A stretch of 64,000 nt of DNA, taken from Clostridium aquiflavi (lineage in GTDB: Bacteria; Bacillota; Clostridia; Clostridiales; Clostridiaceae). Location: assembly GCF_031344075.1 (NCBI RefSeq), contig NZ_JAVJAN010000022.1:1-64000 (forward strand), given 5' to 3'. This document shows, one piece after another, positions 1-8,718 of the stretch (position 1 is the first letter of the stretch; each line of letters starts with the position of its first letter). A model generated the notes under the pieces. It did not search any database and was not told the DNA's origin. It saw nothing but the letters and a program-made list of their open reading frames with translations. Position numbers and translations under genes: made by a program.

Positions 1-36
1 AACAATACTCATTAAGGGTTCTAAAAGTCCATTTAC

Positions 37-90
37 AATGCCACTTCACCTATTGCATATATCAACACTGTTTTAAAACATAGCCAATAA
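37..90. repeat. dispersed palindromic element, copy A (partial)
   Basis: The right inner arm GCATATATCAACAC is followed by TTTTAAAACATAGCC and preceded by the loop-like stretch ATGCCACTTCACC, which recurs in the copies near 1850 and 20440. The matching left arm would lie before the window starts. The copy sits just past the 3' end of the minus-strand hydrolase gene. Confidence 0.6.
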
Positions 91-137
91 TTATAATGTT
101 TTTTTATGTGGATATATGTTTAATGAATATTGATATG

Positions 138-908
138 TTATAAATGTGATTTTATCCATTGGCTAATATCATCAATCACATAATCACGTTCAGGTTCGTT
201 AAGAATTTCATGATATAAACCATCATAAATTTTAATTGTTTTATCAGATGATTTTATTGCATTATAGAATTTCTCTGAATCTTTACATGAAACAAGCTTG
301 TCTTCTTTTCCGTGAAGAATTAATACTGGAAATTCAAATTTATGTAAATCTTTATTTAAAGATTTAAGAGCTTTTTGAATTTCAGTATATAAGCTATCTG
401 AGACTTCTTTTAATATTAAAGAATCTTTAATATAATTATTTACTACATTTTTATCACTACAAATTAGTTTTTCTACATCATTTGCAATATAAGTATCATT
501 AGTATTATTTGTTAAAGCGCTAGACATAATAAGTCCACTAGCTTTATTGGGATAGTTTATTGCAAATTCTGCTATAGCTAATCCCCCTAAATCATGTCCA
601 ATTAAAAATATTGGTAGATGTTTATTTTCTTTTTTTGCTATATCTACCATAAAATTTATATCTTGAATTATTTCATCAAAGTTATTACAATGACCTCTTG
701 TACCATGAGATTTTCCATGTCCTCTATGATCAAAAAGATAAGTACTAAAACCATCCATATTTAAATTTTTAATCAAATGTTCATAACGATTACAATGTTC
801 GGTTAAGCCATGAGCTATAATAAGCACTGCTTTAGCATTATCAACTAAGCTTTTTCTTACATAAAGCTTAGTCCCATCAAATGAATTTAGAAATTGTGAA
901 ATAATCAT
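138..908 (-). CDS. alpha/beta hydrolase, monoacylglycerol lipase/lysophospholipase-like, Asp at nucleophile position
   Basis: A soluble alpha/beta hydrolase of 256 residues, close in layout to the monoacylglycerol lipase/lysophospholipase group. The oxyanion region AHGLTEH is at 32-38 and FDHRGHGKS at 59-67. The nucleophile elbow reads GHDLGG at 104-109 where the family has GHSMGG, so residue 106 is Asp (codon GAT), not Ser. The acid HGKED (Asp203) and LYHE (His233) are in place. Asp nucleophiles are normal in haloalkane dehalogenases and epoxide hydrolases, but the rest of this protein looks lipase-like, so substrate and activity are open. AGGAGG lies 12 bases before the ATG. It appears monocistronic. 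The fold is sure; the reaction is not. Confidence 0.85.
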   Translation of the reverse strand: MIISQFLNSFDGTKLYVRKSLVDNAKAVLIIAHGLTEHCNRYEHLIKNLNMDGFSTYLFDHRGHGKSHGTRGHCNNFDEIIQDINFMVDIAKKENKHLPIFLIGHDLGGLAIAEFAINYPNKASGLIMSSALTNNTNDTYIANDVEKLICSDKNVVNNYIKDSLILKEVSDSLYTEIQKALKSLNKDLHKFEFPVLILHGKEDKLVSCKDSEKFYNAIKSSDKTIKIYDGLYHEILNEPERDYVIDDISQWIKSHL

Positions 909-1097
909 AAGTAATTATATCCTCCTAAAAATTATATTTTAAGTATTTTTATGAGATATATTATAATACTTACCATAGAATTTATATAGTGTATATTGTA
1001 AAATAATTTATAAATTTAAAAATTTACACTAATAAATAGATTTGTTAATATATAAATAAGTGTATTAGTATATAATGATAAATAAGGAGGAGTATAT

Positions 1098-1655
1098 ATG
1101 GATGACAAAATTATAGATTTTAATGAGTTGAAAAATAAAGCTAAGGATAAAGATGTAGATAAATTTGAAAGTTATATTTATTCTATGTATTATGAATTAG
1201 CTGCTGGAAATTTAACAATGCAAGATTTTTCTAAAAATATCATGACATATATGGGAGAAAATAACATTTCACAAGATAAGTTATTAAATATACAGAAGAA
1301 ATTCTTAGAGAGATATGGAATAGACTCTTCTATGATTGAAGAACAACTAAAAATGGCAGGTATAAATTTAAATAAAATGCCAAATGGTTATGAGTCTATT
1401 AGAAAAACCATGGGATTTCAAGAAAAATATAAGAGCAGAATTAAAGTGAAAACAGTATCTGAATACACAATAAGTAATGAGAAAAATAATCTAACAGCAT
1501 TAATAGAAGAAGATCAAATGAGGTTAATAAGTCTTCAAAAGATAGATTTAAGTGATAATGAATTAAATGAATTTATATGTTCATATAAAAAAGTTATAGA
1601 AAATGATAAATTAAAAGTTGTATTATCTGAAAACATTAAATCATATGAATATTAA
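1098..1655 (+). CDS. conserved clostridial hypothetical protein (DUF3867-like)
   Basis: A 185-residue acidic, Lys/Glu-rich soluble protein with no signal peptide or membrane segment. AAGGAGGAG lies directly before the ATG. From memory the start (MDDKIIDFNELKNKAKD) resembles the clostridial family DUF3867, whose function is unknown; I cannot confirm this here. It is probably mostly helical with no visible catalytic motif. It is a single gene with its own terminator-like hairpin after the stop. Confidence 0.75.
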   Translation: MDDKIIDFNELKNKAKDKDVDKFESYIYSMYYELAAGNLTMQDFSKNIMTYMGENNISQDKLLNIQKKFLERYGIDSSMIEEQLKMAGINLNKMPNGYESIRKTMGFQEKYKSRIKVKTVSEYTISNEKNNLTALIEEDQMRLISLQKIDLSDNELNEFICSYKKVIENDKLKVVLSENIKSYEY

Positions 1656-1668
1656 ATGTGAATAAAAC

Positions 1669-1720
1669 CCTCTTTTAAAGAAAGAATATATTAAAACCTA
1701 TTGTTTAGAAGAGGACTTTT
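1669..1720 (+). terminator. terminator after the 185-aa protein
   Basis: CCTCTTTTAAA (1669-1679) pairs with TTTAGAAGAGG (1704-1714) with one G-T wobble. It is followed by ACTTTTTAT. Confidence 0.6.
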
Positions 1721-1844
1721 TATATGGAAATAAGAAATAAGAAGCACTATGATAGAGTAGTTTTAACTATGAAAGAAAAGTATGTGGGCATAAGGAACAA
1801 TTTTAAAAAGATATATCTATTGATAAAGGAGCAATGCTATAATC

Positions 1845-1889
1845 ATGTGTTGATATATGCCACTTTCCCCATTGCATATATCAACACAT
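1845..1889. repeat. dispersed palindromic element, copy B
   Basis: A perfect 16-bp inverted repeat, ATGTGTTGATATATGC (1845-1860) against GCATATATCAACACAT (1874-1889), with a 13-base loop. It lies between the convergent ends of the genes at 1098 and 2903. The loop CACTTTCCCC resembles the loops of copies A and D. Confidence 0.75.
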
Positions 1890-1900
1890 ATCCTAAAATT

Positions 1901-1938
1901 AAAATCTCCATTATATTAATTAATATAATGGAGATTTT
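1901..1938. terminator. bidirectional terminator overlapping the end of the esterase gene
   Basis: A perfect 38-bp palindrome with its centre at 1919/1920. The arms begin AAAATCTCCA and end TGGAGATTTT. It continues into T-rich sequence on the plus strand, and it covers the last codons of the minus-strand hydrolase, so it could stop transcription from either side. Confidence 0.7.
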
Positions 1939-2903
1939 TTTACTATAAACTTTAATACTTCTTTGGTTAGATCGATTATATCTTGTGTAAATATGTTTGA
2001 CATATCATGTGAAGTAGCTTCTAAAGGTACTAATTGAGCAGATGCTTTTTCCTCAACACATTTATTATATAAGTCTAAAGAACTTTCATAAGGAACAAGG
2101 GAATCACTCTTACTATGAATTATCAAAGTATCTGGAATGTTAGAATTAATATAATTAATAGGGTTAAATTCAGAGGCTATAGAGCTTCTATCATTTATAG
2201 AATTAAAAATATTTGTTAAGTCCCAATTCAAATCAGATGTATCTAACAAATTAAGATCTGTAGGACCGAAAAAATCAATGACATATTTCACTTTTGAAGG
2301 ATACTTAGCTAAATCTACATCATCAGTAAAATCATCATTTGAAGTATATGCACTCATCAATGATAAATGAGCACCAGATGACATACCTATAATTCCAATT
2401 TGGTTTGGATTCATATTATAGTCTTCGCTATTTTTGTAAATCCATCTTAAAGTATCTTTTATATCACATATTTGTTTTTCGAAATTTTCATGCGAACGCA
2501 TAAGTTCGTATTCTGTACTTATTATAGTAAATCCATTATTTCTAAATATATCTAGTATTGGAGTGATAAATTGAGGAATGCTCTTATCACCATATACCCA
2601 ACTTCCACCATGTACATATAGAATTACAGGAGAACTCTTATAGATATTTTTCAAAGGTTTATAAATATCTAATTTTAATTGTACATTATTAGTATCTTTA
2701 TAGATTATATCTTTATAATCTACATCATTAGTCGGTGAGAATTCAAATTCTTTATTTAACGAAAAATTATCTTTTAAAGAAATTACATCTTTAACAATAG
2801 TATAAGTTAATTGAATTTTTTTTCTAAAGATTATTCCTAAGCTAATACTTAAAATTAATATAATTATTAATGAAAATTTAAAAATTTTTTTTATAATACG
2901 CAT
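1920..2903 (-). CDS. membrane-anchored alpha/beta hydrolase, esterase/lipase (BD-FAE/HSL-like)
   Basis: A 327-residue hydrolase with an uncleaved-looking N-terminal membrane segment (about 8-26, Ile/Leu-rich after basic MRIIKK), so the catalytic domain probably faces outside the cell. The oxyanion motif HGGSW is at 98-102. The nucleophile elbow GMSSG puts Ser175 as nucleophile. HSKSD and ATSHD near the C-terminus supply the acid and His. This layout fits the acetyl-esterase/BD-FAE-like branch that acts on small esters; the substrate is not evident. The last codons overlap a strong palindromic terminator. It is transcribed alone. Confidence 0.85.
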   Translation of the reverse strand: MRIIKKIFKFSLIIILILSISLGIIFRKKIQLTYTIVKDVISLKDNFSLNKEFEFSPTNDVDYKDIIYKDTNNVQLKLDIYKPLKNIYKSSPVILYVHGGSWVYGDKSIPQFITPILDIFRNNGFTIISTEYELMRSHENFEKQICDIKDTLRWIYKNSEDYNMNPNQIGIIGMSSGAHLSLMSAYTSNDDFTDDVDLAKYPSKVKYVIDFFGPTDLNLLDTSDLNWDLTNIFNSINDRSSIASEFNPINYINSNIPDTLIIHSKSDSLVPYESSLDLYNKCVEEKASAQLVPLEATSHDMSNIFTQDIIDLTKEVLKFIVKKSPLY

Positions 2904-3070
2904 AAAAACACCACAACTTAAAATTAATATAATAACTATTATATCATAAGTATATAATGATTATACTATGTATTAATTTAATAAATATATATGATTTATT
3001 TAAGATTTTAGGAGAAATAATATGTTAATAGAAATCATATAAATAATTTATAGATAATAAAAATAGAGAA

Positions 3071-3165
3071 TACAGTCGCCTGCTAGATTTTTTCAAATGA
3101 ATTTAAAAAGGCAGATGCGTAAAAAAATAAACGCTCTACAGTCGCTTAGTGATTTTTTTATAAGG
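3071..3165 (+). promoter_or_regulatory. structured leader with a direct repeat before the DUF6414-like gene
   Basis: TACAGTCGCCTGCTAG followed by T6 (from 3071) recurs as TACAGTCGCTTAGTG followed by T7 (from 3137). Between them, CTGC and GCAG flank T5/A5 arms, and GCGT/ACGC could form a second short hairpin. The GC content is locally raised. A six-codon ORF with an AGGAG site starts at 3022. An attenuator or small RNA is possible; no known class was recognised. Confidence 0.3.
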
Positions 3166-3174
3166 AGAGAATAT

Positions 3175-4113
3175 ATGAATAATCCTTTTGATATACTTAT
3201 ATATTTAGATGAAAACTTAGTTAGAAATTTATCTTCTTTAGTTTTATCAGGTTATATAGATACAAGAATTCAAAAAAGAATTAGAGATGCAAAAGTTTCT
3301 GAAGGAGTTCATTTTGATAGTAGGAGTGGTTCTTTTCAACAGGAAACTGAAGGAAAAAACGAAAGAGAAGGATATAGAGATGAAAATAAAGGCAATTTGG
3401 TAAATGCAGAACAGCATAATCAAGTATGGAAAGATTTTAATGGTACAGGAAACGTAAGGTTAGAAGAAGAAATACGTAGGACATATACAACATTTGTTCT
3501 TAATGGAAATCTTAATAATTTTTTTAATAAAGGGGAAATATTGCATTCTAGAAATGCTATTAATATATTAAACGATGAAGTTGAATCAGGAGAATTAGTA
3601 GAAATTACAGGACAAATAACTAATCAATCAATTGTGTCTTATGTAGAAACTTTAATTGCTTTATTAAGTGCTATAGGGTGTGACAAATTAGATCCATTAT
3701 TAGATAAAGAAAAATATAAATTTATAAATTTTTCAGTTCTCTTAAAATTATTAAATAACTTAAAAGGAACACTGACTTTAAATAATACTGAGGATTTAAT
3801 TATGACCACAGGGGATTGTACTACTGTTTTAACTGTTAATAAAAACAATTTTATGAATAACGATTATAATATCTTTGATAAAATAAATTGTGAATGTAAA
3901 GTAATTGGCAAGGTAGTAAAAACATGCTGTGGATCAGGATGTATAAATTTTTTAAGAAAAACAGGTACAGAAAAGTTTTATGAAGATCTTTTAAATTATT
4001 GTGATTCGCTTTTAGAATGTTTAAAAGATAATGGGATAATAGTACCTGAAAGACCTTGTTGCAAAGTTGAAAATAAGGGAATACAATTAATGCCAATAAG
4101 CATTTCTATCTGA
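3175..4113 (+). CDS. DUF6414-like protein of unknown function
   Basis: A 312-residue protein when started at the ATG at 3175, which follows AAGGAGAG at the right distance. An upstream in-frame ATG at 3097 has no ribosome site and lies in the structured leader. The start (MNNPFDILIYLDENLV) and the middle beta-rich part (about 140-260) resemble the family I know as DUF6414, a poorly studied Firmicute group. No catalytic motif is visible. A Cys cluster near 270-285 (CECKV, TCCGSGC) could bind metal. No signal peptide. Whether it has a defence or housekeeping role cannot be told from the sequence. It stands alone before thrC. Confidence 0.7.
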   Translation: MNNPFDILIYLDENLVRNLSSLVLSGYIDTRIQKRIRDAKVSEGVHFDSRSGSFQQETEGKNEREGYRDENKGNLVNAEQHNQVWKDFNGTGNVRLEEEIRRTYTTFVLNGNLNNFFNKGEILHSRNAINILNDEVESGELVEITGQITNQSIVSYVETLIALLSAIGCDKLDPLLDKEKYKFINFSVLLKLLNNLKGTLTLNNTEDLIMTTGDCTTVLTVNKNNFMNNDYNIFDKINCECKVIGKVVKTCCGSGCINFLRKTGTEKFYEDLLNYCDSLLECLKDNGIIVPERPCCKVENKGIQLMPISISI

Positions 4114-4232
4114 GAATAGTTATGCTTATTTGTATTTAAAATAAAAACACTTGTTTTCTGTATAAGGACATGATAATATATATATATTAAGAAAAGGCAT
4201 ATATAATTAGATAAAGAAATTGGGGTGATTGA

Positions 4233-5696
4233 ATGGAATTTATAAGTACTAGAGGAGTGGAATATGGGGTATCCTCTGCAATGGCAATAATAAATGGAAT
4301 TTCTAAAGATGGAGGACTTTATGTACCTGAAAGTTTTCCTAGTGTATATTCATCATTAAAGAATAAAAAGGAATTTAGTTATGAAGAATTAGCATTTGAA
4401 ATTATTAATGAATATTTTACTGATATTGATGATGAAGATTTAAAGAACGCAATTAATGAATCATATAATAATAGGTTTGAAGTTAAGGTACATAATAACT
4501 TTTTAGAATTATATCATGGTCCAACTTGTGCATTTAAGGATGCAGCATTACTATTTCTTCCACAGATAATGAAAAGAGCAAAAAAGATTTGCAATAAAGA
4601 GGAAGATATAGTAATATTAGCAGCGACATCAGGAGACACAGGAAAAGCAGCCTTAGAAGGATTTAAAAATGTTGATGGATTTAAAGTAGTGGTATATTAT
4701 CCTAAGAAAGGTGTAAGTGCTATACAAGAAAGACAAATGATAACTCAACAAGGCAATAATGTTAAAGTTATCGGCATAAATGGAAATTTTGATGATGCAC
4801 AAAAATCTGTAAAACAAATATTTGGAGATAATGATTTTAAAGATAACTTATTAAAGAAAGGATTTGCTTTATCATCTGCAAATTCTATAAATATAGGGAG
4901 ATTAGTTCCACAAATAGTATATTATTTTTATGGGTATTTCAACTTGGTGAAAAAAGGGGTTATAAAACAAGATGAAAAAATTAATGTAGTAGTTCCAACA
5001 GGGAACTTTGGAAACATATTAGCATCATACTACGCGAAACAAATGGGACTTCCTATAGATAAATTTATTTGTGCTTCAAATGAAAATAAAGTTTTAACAG
5101 ATTTCTTTAAAAGCGGTATTTATGATAAGAGACGTGAACTTGTATTAACGGAATCACCATCAATGGATATTTTAGTATCATCTAATCTTGAGAGATTGTT
5201 ATTCGAGGCAAGTGGACGAAATTCAGAAGTTATAAATAATCTTATGAATTCATTGAATGAAAATGGCGTATACGAAATAAATGATGACATGAAAAAATTT
5301 ATGAAAGAGTTTTATGGAGAATATGCTACAACAGAAGAAGTATCTAATGCAATAAAAGAAGTTTATGAAAAAGATAATTACTTAATGGATACTCATACGG
5401 CTGTTGGTTATGTTGTTAAAAATAAATATCAAGCAGAAACTAATGATACTAAAGAAGTGTTGATAGCATCAACTGCTAGTCCATTTAAATTCCCAAGAAG
5501 TATTTGTAAAGCACTAAATATTTCAAATGATGAAATTGATGATTTTGAGGTATTAAAGAAGTTATCTGAAATTACAAAAAACAATATACCATATAGTTTG
5601 GTTAATTTATCGGAATATGAAATTCTTCATGATGAAGTTTGGGATAAGTCTGAGATGAAAAAAGCATTACTTTCTTATCTTGGAATTGAAGGATAA
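4233..5696 (+). CDS. thrC: threonine synthase
   Basis: Converts O-phosphohomoserine to threonine with PLP. At 487 residues it is the long (yeast/E. coli-like) form. The N-terminal domain MEFISTRG is typical. The PLP Lys lies in GPTCAFKDAA (Lys102), and the phosphate loop AATSGDTGKAA follows at about 130-140. GGGGTGA precedes the ATG. It is the first gene of thrC-thrB-ACT, with three bases to thrB. TTGTTT at about 4152 with AT-rich -10 candidates downstream may be its promoter. No T-box is seen in the short leader. Confidence 0.95.
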   Translation: MEFISTRGVEYGVSSAMAIINGISKDGGLYVPESFPSVYSSLKNKKEFSYEELAFEIINEYFTDIDDEDLKNAINESYNNRFEVKVHNNFLELYHGPTCAFKDAALLFLPQIMKRAKKICNKEEDIVILAATSGDTGKAALEGFKNVDGFKVVVYYPKKGVSAIQERQMITQQGNNVKVIGINGNFDDAQKSVKQIFGDNDFKDNLLKKGFALSSANSINIGRLVPQIVYYFYGYFNLVKKGVIKQDEKINVVVPTGNFGNILASYYAKQMGLPIDKFICASNENKVLTDFFKSGIYDKRRELVLTESPSMDILVSSNLERLLFEASGRNSEVINNLMNSLNENGVYEINDDMKKFMKEFYGEYATTEEVSNAIKEVYEKDNYLMDTHTAVGYVVKNKYQAETNDTKEVLIASTASPFKFPRSICKALNISNDEIDDFEVLKKLSEITKNNIPYSLVNLSEYEILHDEVWDKSEMKKALLSYLGIEG

Positions 5697-5699
5697 ATT

Positions 5700-6599
5700 A
5701 TGATTAAAGTTAGAGTGCCAGCTACGTCAGCAAATATGGGACCAGGATTTGATTCAATAGGAATGGCAGTAGAATTATATAATGAATTTGCCTTTAGAGA
5801 AATAAATGATGGATTAAATTTTAATGGGATACCAGAAGAATTTTGTAATGAAGATAATATAATATATAAAGCTATGAAGTATTGCTTTAATAAGGCAGGT
5901 TATGTAATCAATGGGCTTGAAATATCTATATTAAAGCAAGATATACCTATATCAAGAGGACTTGGAAGTAGCTCTAGCTGCATAATTGGGGGATTAGTTG
6001 GAGCTAATGAAATTTTAGGGGGGAAATTTTCAAAGGATGAACTATTAGAAATGGCTGTTGAAATAGAAGGTCATCCGGATAATGTTGCACCAGCTCTATT
6101 TGGGGGAATAGTTGTTGCAATAATTGAAAATAATAAGACTGTATATAATAAAATAGAAATTAAAGATAAAGTTAAATTTATAACTATAATACCTGATTTC
6201 AGATTATCTACTGAAGAAGCAAGAAAAGTTCTTCCAAAACAAATTTCAAGACAAGATGGAATTTATAATATTGGGAGAGCAGCACTTATGATTTCTTGCT
6301 TTGCTACTGATAGATATGATTTAATAAGAAGTGCTTGTAATGATGCACTTCATCAAAATTATAGAAAAGAGTTGATACCTCACTTTGATGACGTTTATAA
6401 TAAATGTTATGAGCTTGGAGCATTAGGGTGCTATTTGAGTGGTGCAGGACCAACTATTATGTCTATAATCGATAATGGGGCTAATGGCTTTAGCAATAAT
6501 ATTAAGCAATATTTAGAAGATCATAGTATTAAATGGGGAGTTTTAGAATTACAAGCAGATAACAAGGGGGCATTTGTAATAAAAGGAGATTGTCGATGA
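5700..6599 (+). CDS. thrB: homoserine kinase
   Basis: GHMP-family kinase of 299 residues that phosphorylates homoserine for ThrC. The N-terminal motif PATSANMGPGFDSIG (7-21) and the ATP loop PISRGLGSSSS (83-93) are clear. The C-terminal GHMP motif LSGAGPTIMS is near 245. It follows thrC closely and overlaps the next gene through ATGA. Confidence 0.96.
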   Translation: MIKVRVPATSANMGPGFDSIGMAVELYNEFAFREINDGLNFNGIPEEFCNEDNIIYKAMKYCFNKAGYVINGLEISILKQDIPISRGLGSSSSCIIGGLVGANEILGGKFSKDELLEMAVEIEGHPDNVAPALFGGIVVAIIENNKTVYNKIEIKDKVKFITIIPDFRLSTEEARKVLPKQISRQDGIYNIGRAALMISCFATDRYDLIRSACNDALHQNYRKELIPHFDDVYNKCYELGALGCYLSGAGPTIMSIIDNGANGFSNNIKQYLEDHSIKWGVLELQADNKGAFVIKGDCR

Positions 6600-7033
6600 A
6601 AGGAAATTACTTAGTTATAGACAAAAGAGTTTTACCGGATGTTTATGAAAAAGTTGTTTTTGCTCAAAAGCTATTGAAAGATGGCAAGGTCAAAGAAATT
6701 ACTGAAGCTACGAAAATAGCAGGGATAAGTAGAAGTGTATATTATAAATATAAAGATTATATATTTGATTTTGCAGAGACTTCTCAAGGCAAAAAAGTGA
6801 CTTTCAATTTAATAGTTAAAGATCAAACAGGGGTTTTATCTGGAATAATAAATTATATTTCAGAACAAGGTGGTAACATACTAACTATAAATCAAGGTAT
6901 ACCTATAAATGGAATAGCAAATATAAGTGTTACAATTGATATGTCTACATTAATAGGAGATATAAAAACACTTTTAAATGGTTTGTCAGGAATACAACAT
7001 GTTGAAAAAATAGAATTTGTAGCAATGGAATAA
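6596..7033 (+). CDS. ACT domain protein (PheB/UPF0735-like)
   Basis: A 145-residue protein started at the ATG at 6596, which overlaps the thrB stop as ATGA and has AGGAG seven bases before it. A TTG two codons upstream is less well placed. Residues 1-60 carry a helix-turn-helix-like stretch (EATKIAGISRSVYYKYKDYI). Residues 68-145 are an ACT domain (LIVKDQTGVLSGIINYISEQ) of the kind that binds amino acids. This fits the PheB-like UPF0735 family. Its position after thrB suggests a sensing or regulatory role in amino-acid metabolism; that is inference. Confidence 0.88.
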   Translation: MKGNYLVIDKRVLPDVYEKVVFAQKLLKDGKVKEITEATKIAGISRSVYYKYKDYIFDFAETSQGKKVTFNLIVKDQTGVLSGIINYISEQGGNILTINQGIPINGIANISVTIDMSTLIGDIKTLLNGLSGIQHVEKIEFVAME

Positions 7034-7073
7034 ATTTAAAAAGTTATGTGATTAACTAAAAGGGGCTTATAAG

Positions 7074-7106
7074 GTAACATTTTAATAAGATTTATTAAAA
7101 TGTTAC
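7074..7106. other. perfect hairpin after the thr operon
   Basis: GTAACATTTTAATAA (7074-7088) and its exact complement (7092-7106) are separated by three bases. No T-run follows, so this may be a 3'-end stabiliser rather than a terminator. Confidence 0.6.
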
Positions 7107-7154
7107 TAAATATAAATAATTTAGTATAAATAAATCTAATTTATTAACAAGAAG

Positions 7155-7200
7155 AAGGCGTAGTAATATACGAACATTATATATTACTACGTCTTTTTCT
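7155..7200 (+). terminator. terminator of the thr operon
   Basis: CGTAGTAATATA (7159-7170) pairs with TATATTACTACG (7180-7191), extended by A-T and G-T pairs. TCTTTTTCTT follows. Confidence 0.8.
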
Positions 7201-7256
7201 TAATGTGTAAAAATATAGATTAGAAACCGATAATATAGGGAAATAACTAATAAATA

Positions 7257-7265
7257 TGATATAAT
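7257..7265 (+). promoter_or_regulatory. extended -10 of the degV promoter
   Basis: TGATATAAT (TG at 7257, TATAAT 7260-7265) lies 38 bases before the degV start. No good -35 is seen, which is usual for extended -10 promoters. Confidence 0.5.
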
Positions 7266-7302
7266 TGTAGTTATAAAAATTACATATATTAGGGGGATAA
7301 CC

Positions 7303-8154
7303 ATGGCAGTAAAGATAGTAACAGACAGTACTAGTTGTATTCCACAAAAATTACTTGAAGAATATGATATTTCAATTGCTTCATTGAATGTTATTTTAAA
7401 TGGAAAAAGTTATAAAGAAATTGATTTAAATAACAAAGAATTCTATGAAGAGATGGAAAAAAGCAATGAAATTCCAACTTCATCACAACCAAGTATTGAT
7501 GAACTTTTTAAAATATTTAAGGAAAAAGTAGTTAATGGACATGATGTTGTAGGAATATTTTTATCATCAAAGATGAGTGGAACATATTCAAGTTCTAATT
7601 TAGTTCGTGAAATGATTTTAGAAGAATATCCTGATGCAAAAATAGAGCTAATAGATTCAACAACTAATTGTATGCAGATGGGATATCAAGTGTTGGAGGC
7701 TGCAAGAAGTGCTAAATTTGGAAATAGTATAAATGAAGTTGTTAAAGCAGCAATACAAGTAAAAGAAAATAGTAGATTTTTATTTGTACCAGATACACTA
7801 AAGTATTTAAAAAAAGGTGGAAGAATAGGCGGAGCTTCTGCTTTACTTGGAACAATACTTCAAATAAGACCTATTTTAACAGTAGAGAATGGGGAAACTA
7901 CAGTATTTGATAAAGTAAGAACAAAGAAAAAAGCAGTTGATACAATAGTAAATGAAGTTATAAAGAATGTTAAAGAAAAAGGTTTAGGCGAAGTTATAGT
8001 TCATCATATTAATTGTGAAAGTGAAGGATTAGAACTTGCTAAAAGACTAGAAGAAAAATTAGATATACCTGTTACTATTCAATATATAGGCCCTATAATA
8101 GGATTACATGTAGGTCCAGGCAGTATGGGGGTTGCATACTATACTAAATGTTAA
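7303..8154 (+). CDS. DegV family fatty-acid-binding protein
   Basis: A 283-residue DegV protein. The family binds a single fatty acid between two domains, and some members (FakB) present it to the kinase FakA. The start VKIVTDSTSCIPQ, the SSKMSGTY loop (about 87-93), and KYLKKGGRIGGA with the C-terminal HVGPGSMGVAYY are the family signatures. It is cytosolic. AGGGGG precedes the ATG. No fakA is nearby; the gene stands alone between two terminators. Confidence 0.93.
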   Translation: MAVKIVTDSTSCIPQKLLEEYDISIASLNVILNGKSYKEIDLNNKEFYEEMEKSNEIPTSSQPSIDELFKIFKEKVVNGHDVVGIFLSSKMSGTYSSSNLVREMILEEYPDAKIELIDSTTNCMQMGYQVLEAARSAKFGNSINEVVKAAIQVKENSRFLFVPDTLKYLKKGGRIGGASALLGTILQIRPILTVENGETTVFDKVRTKKKAVDTIVNEVIKNVKEKGLGEVIVHHINCESEGLELAKRLEEKLDIPVTIQYIGPIIGLHVGPGSMGVAYYTKC

Positions 8155-8185
8155 ATTCTTATATATAACAAAGACAAGTTTAATT

Positions 8186-8236
8186 AAAATCGCTAAATTT
8201 AAATTATTAATAATTTAAATTTAGCGATTTTTTTAT
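8186..8236 (+). terminator. terminator after degV
   Basis: A long inverted repeat has a left arm starting AAAATCGCTAAATTTAAATT and a right arm ending TTTAGCGATTTT. A run of T follows. Confidence 0.8.
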
Positions 8237-8238
8237 TA

Positions 8239-8345
8239 GGCTGTGTTTTAAATATGTGTTGATATATTAATTTTTAGTATTCCTAAGTTCAATTACTAAA
8301 TTCACTTTGCTTATACATATATCAACAGGCTGCTAAAACATAACC
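8239..8345. repeat. dispersed palindromic element, copy C (full length)
   Basis: Outer arms GGCTGTGTTTTA (8239-8250) and TAAAACATAACC (8334-8345) match at 10 of 12 positions. Inner arms TGTTGATATAT (8257-8267) and ATATATCAACA (8317-8327) match perfectly. It is the most complete copy in the window and lies right after the degV terminator. Confidence 0.7.
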
Positions 8346-8718
8346 TTTTATTATTAAGAAATAAAAAAATTTAAGATTAAAAAGTGTGGCGAAATATAAA
8401 ATTAGAAACTTTAATCTAAAATGTGGTGAAGTAAGTTTTACAAAAGCTTTTATAAAACTAATAAATTAAAAAGATTAGTACAAAATATAAAAAAAGATTA
8501 GGCTTATTTTGAGACAATTTTAGTATTGTAGTGTAAAATAATAATTAGTATAAAACAATGATTACTTATTGAGAGAAAGTTTTGATCTAAGAATATTATG
8601 TATACTATTTATTTAATAAAGCTTCTCATGAACAAGCGTTATTTTAAATATTCTTAAAATACAATAAAAAAATCTAATGATTAATAAGCCATATATTTAA
8701 TGAAAGGACGAAAAAATA
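8346..8718. other. intergenic region without a recognisable gene
   Basis: AT-rich with many stops in all frames. It holds AGATTAAA/TTTAATCT arms (near 8374 and 8409) and AGTTTTA/TAAAACT arms around AAAGCTTTT (near 8433-8459). No SD-linked ORF, RNA gene or riboswitch is recognised. A 47-codon minus-strand open stretch without a start is treated as chance. Confidence 0.5.

Noticed and set aside
1724..1948. 74-codon plus-strand open frame between the convergent genes
   Set aside because: It runs through a terminator hairpin, the palindromic copy B and the 38-bp palindrome, has no ribosome site, and its translation follows those repeats.
3097..3174. N-terminal 26-residue extension of the DUF6414-like protein
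   Set aside because: It lies in the structured leader and lacks a ribosome site, while the ATG at 3175 has a good one.
4114..4232. Threonine T-box before thrC
   Set aside because: The interval is only 119 bases and has no specifier loop or T-box motif.
8346..8718. Minus-strand 47-codon open stretch after the palindromic element
   Set aside because: No start codon or ribosome site, and such lengths occur by chance in this base composition.
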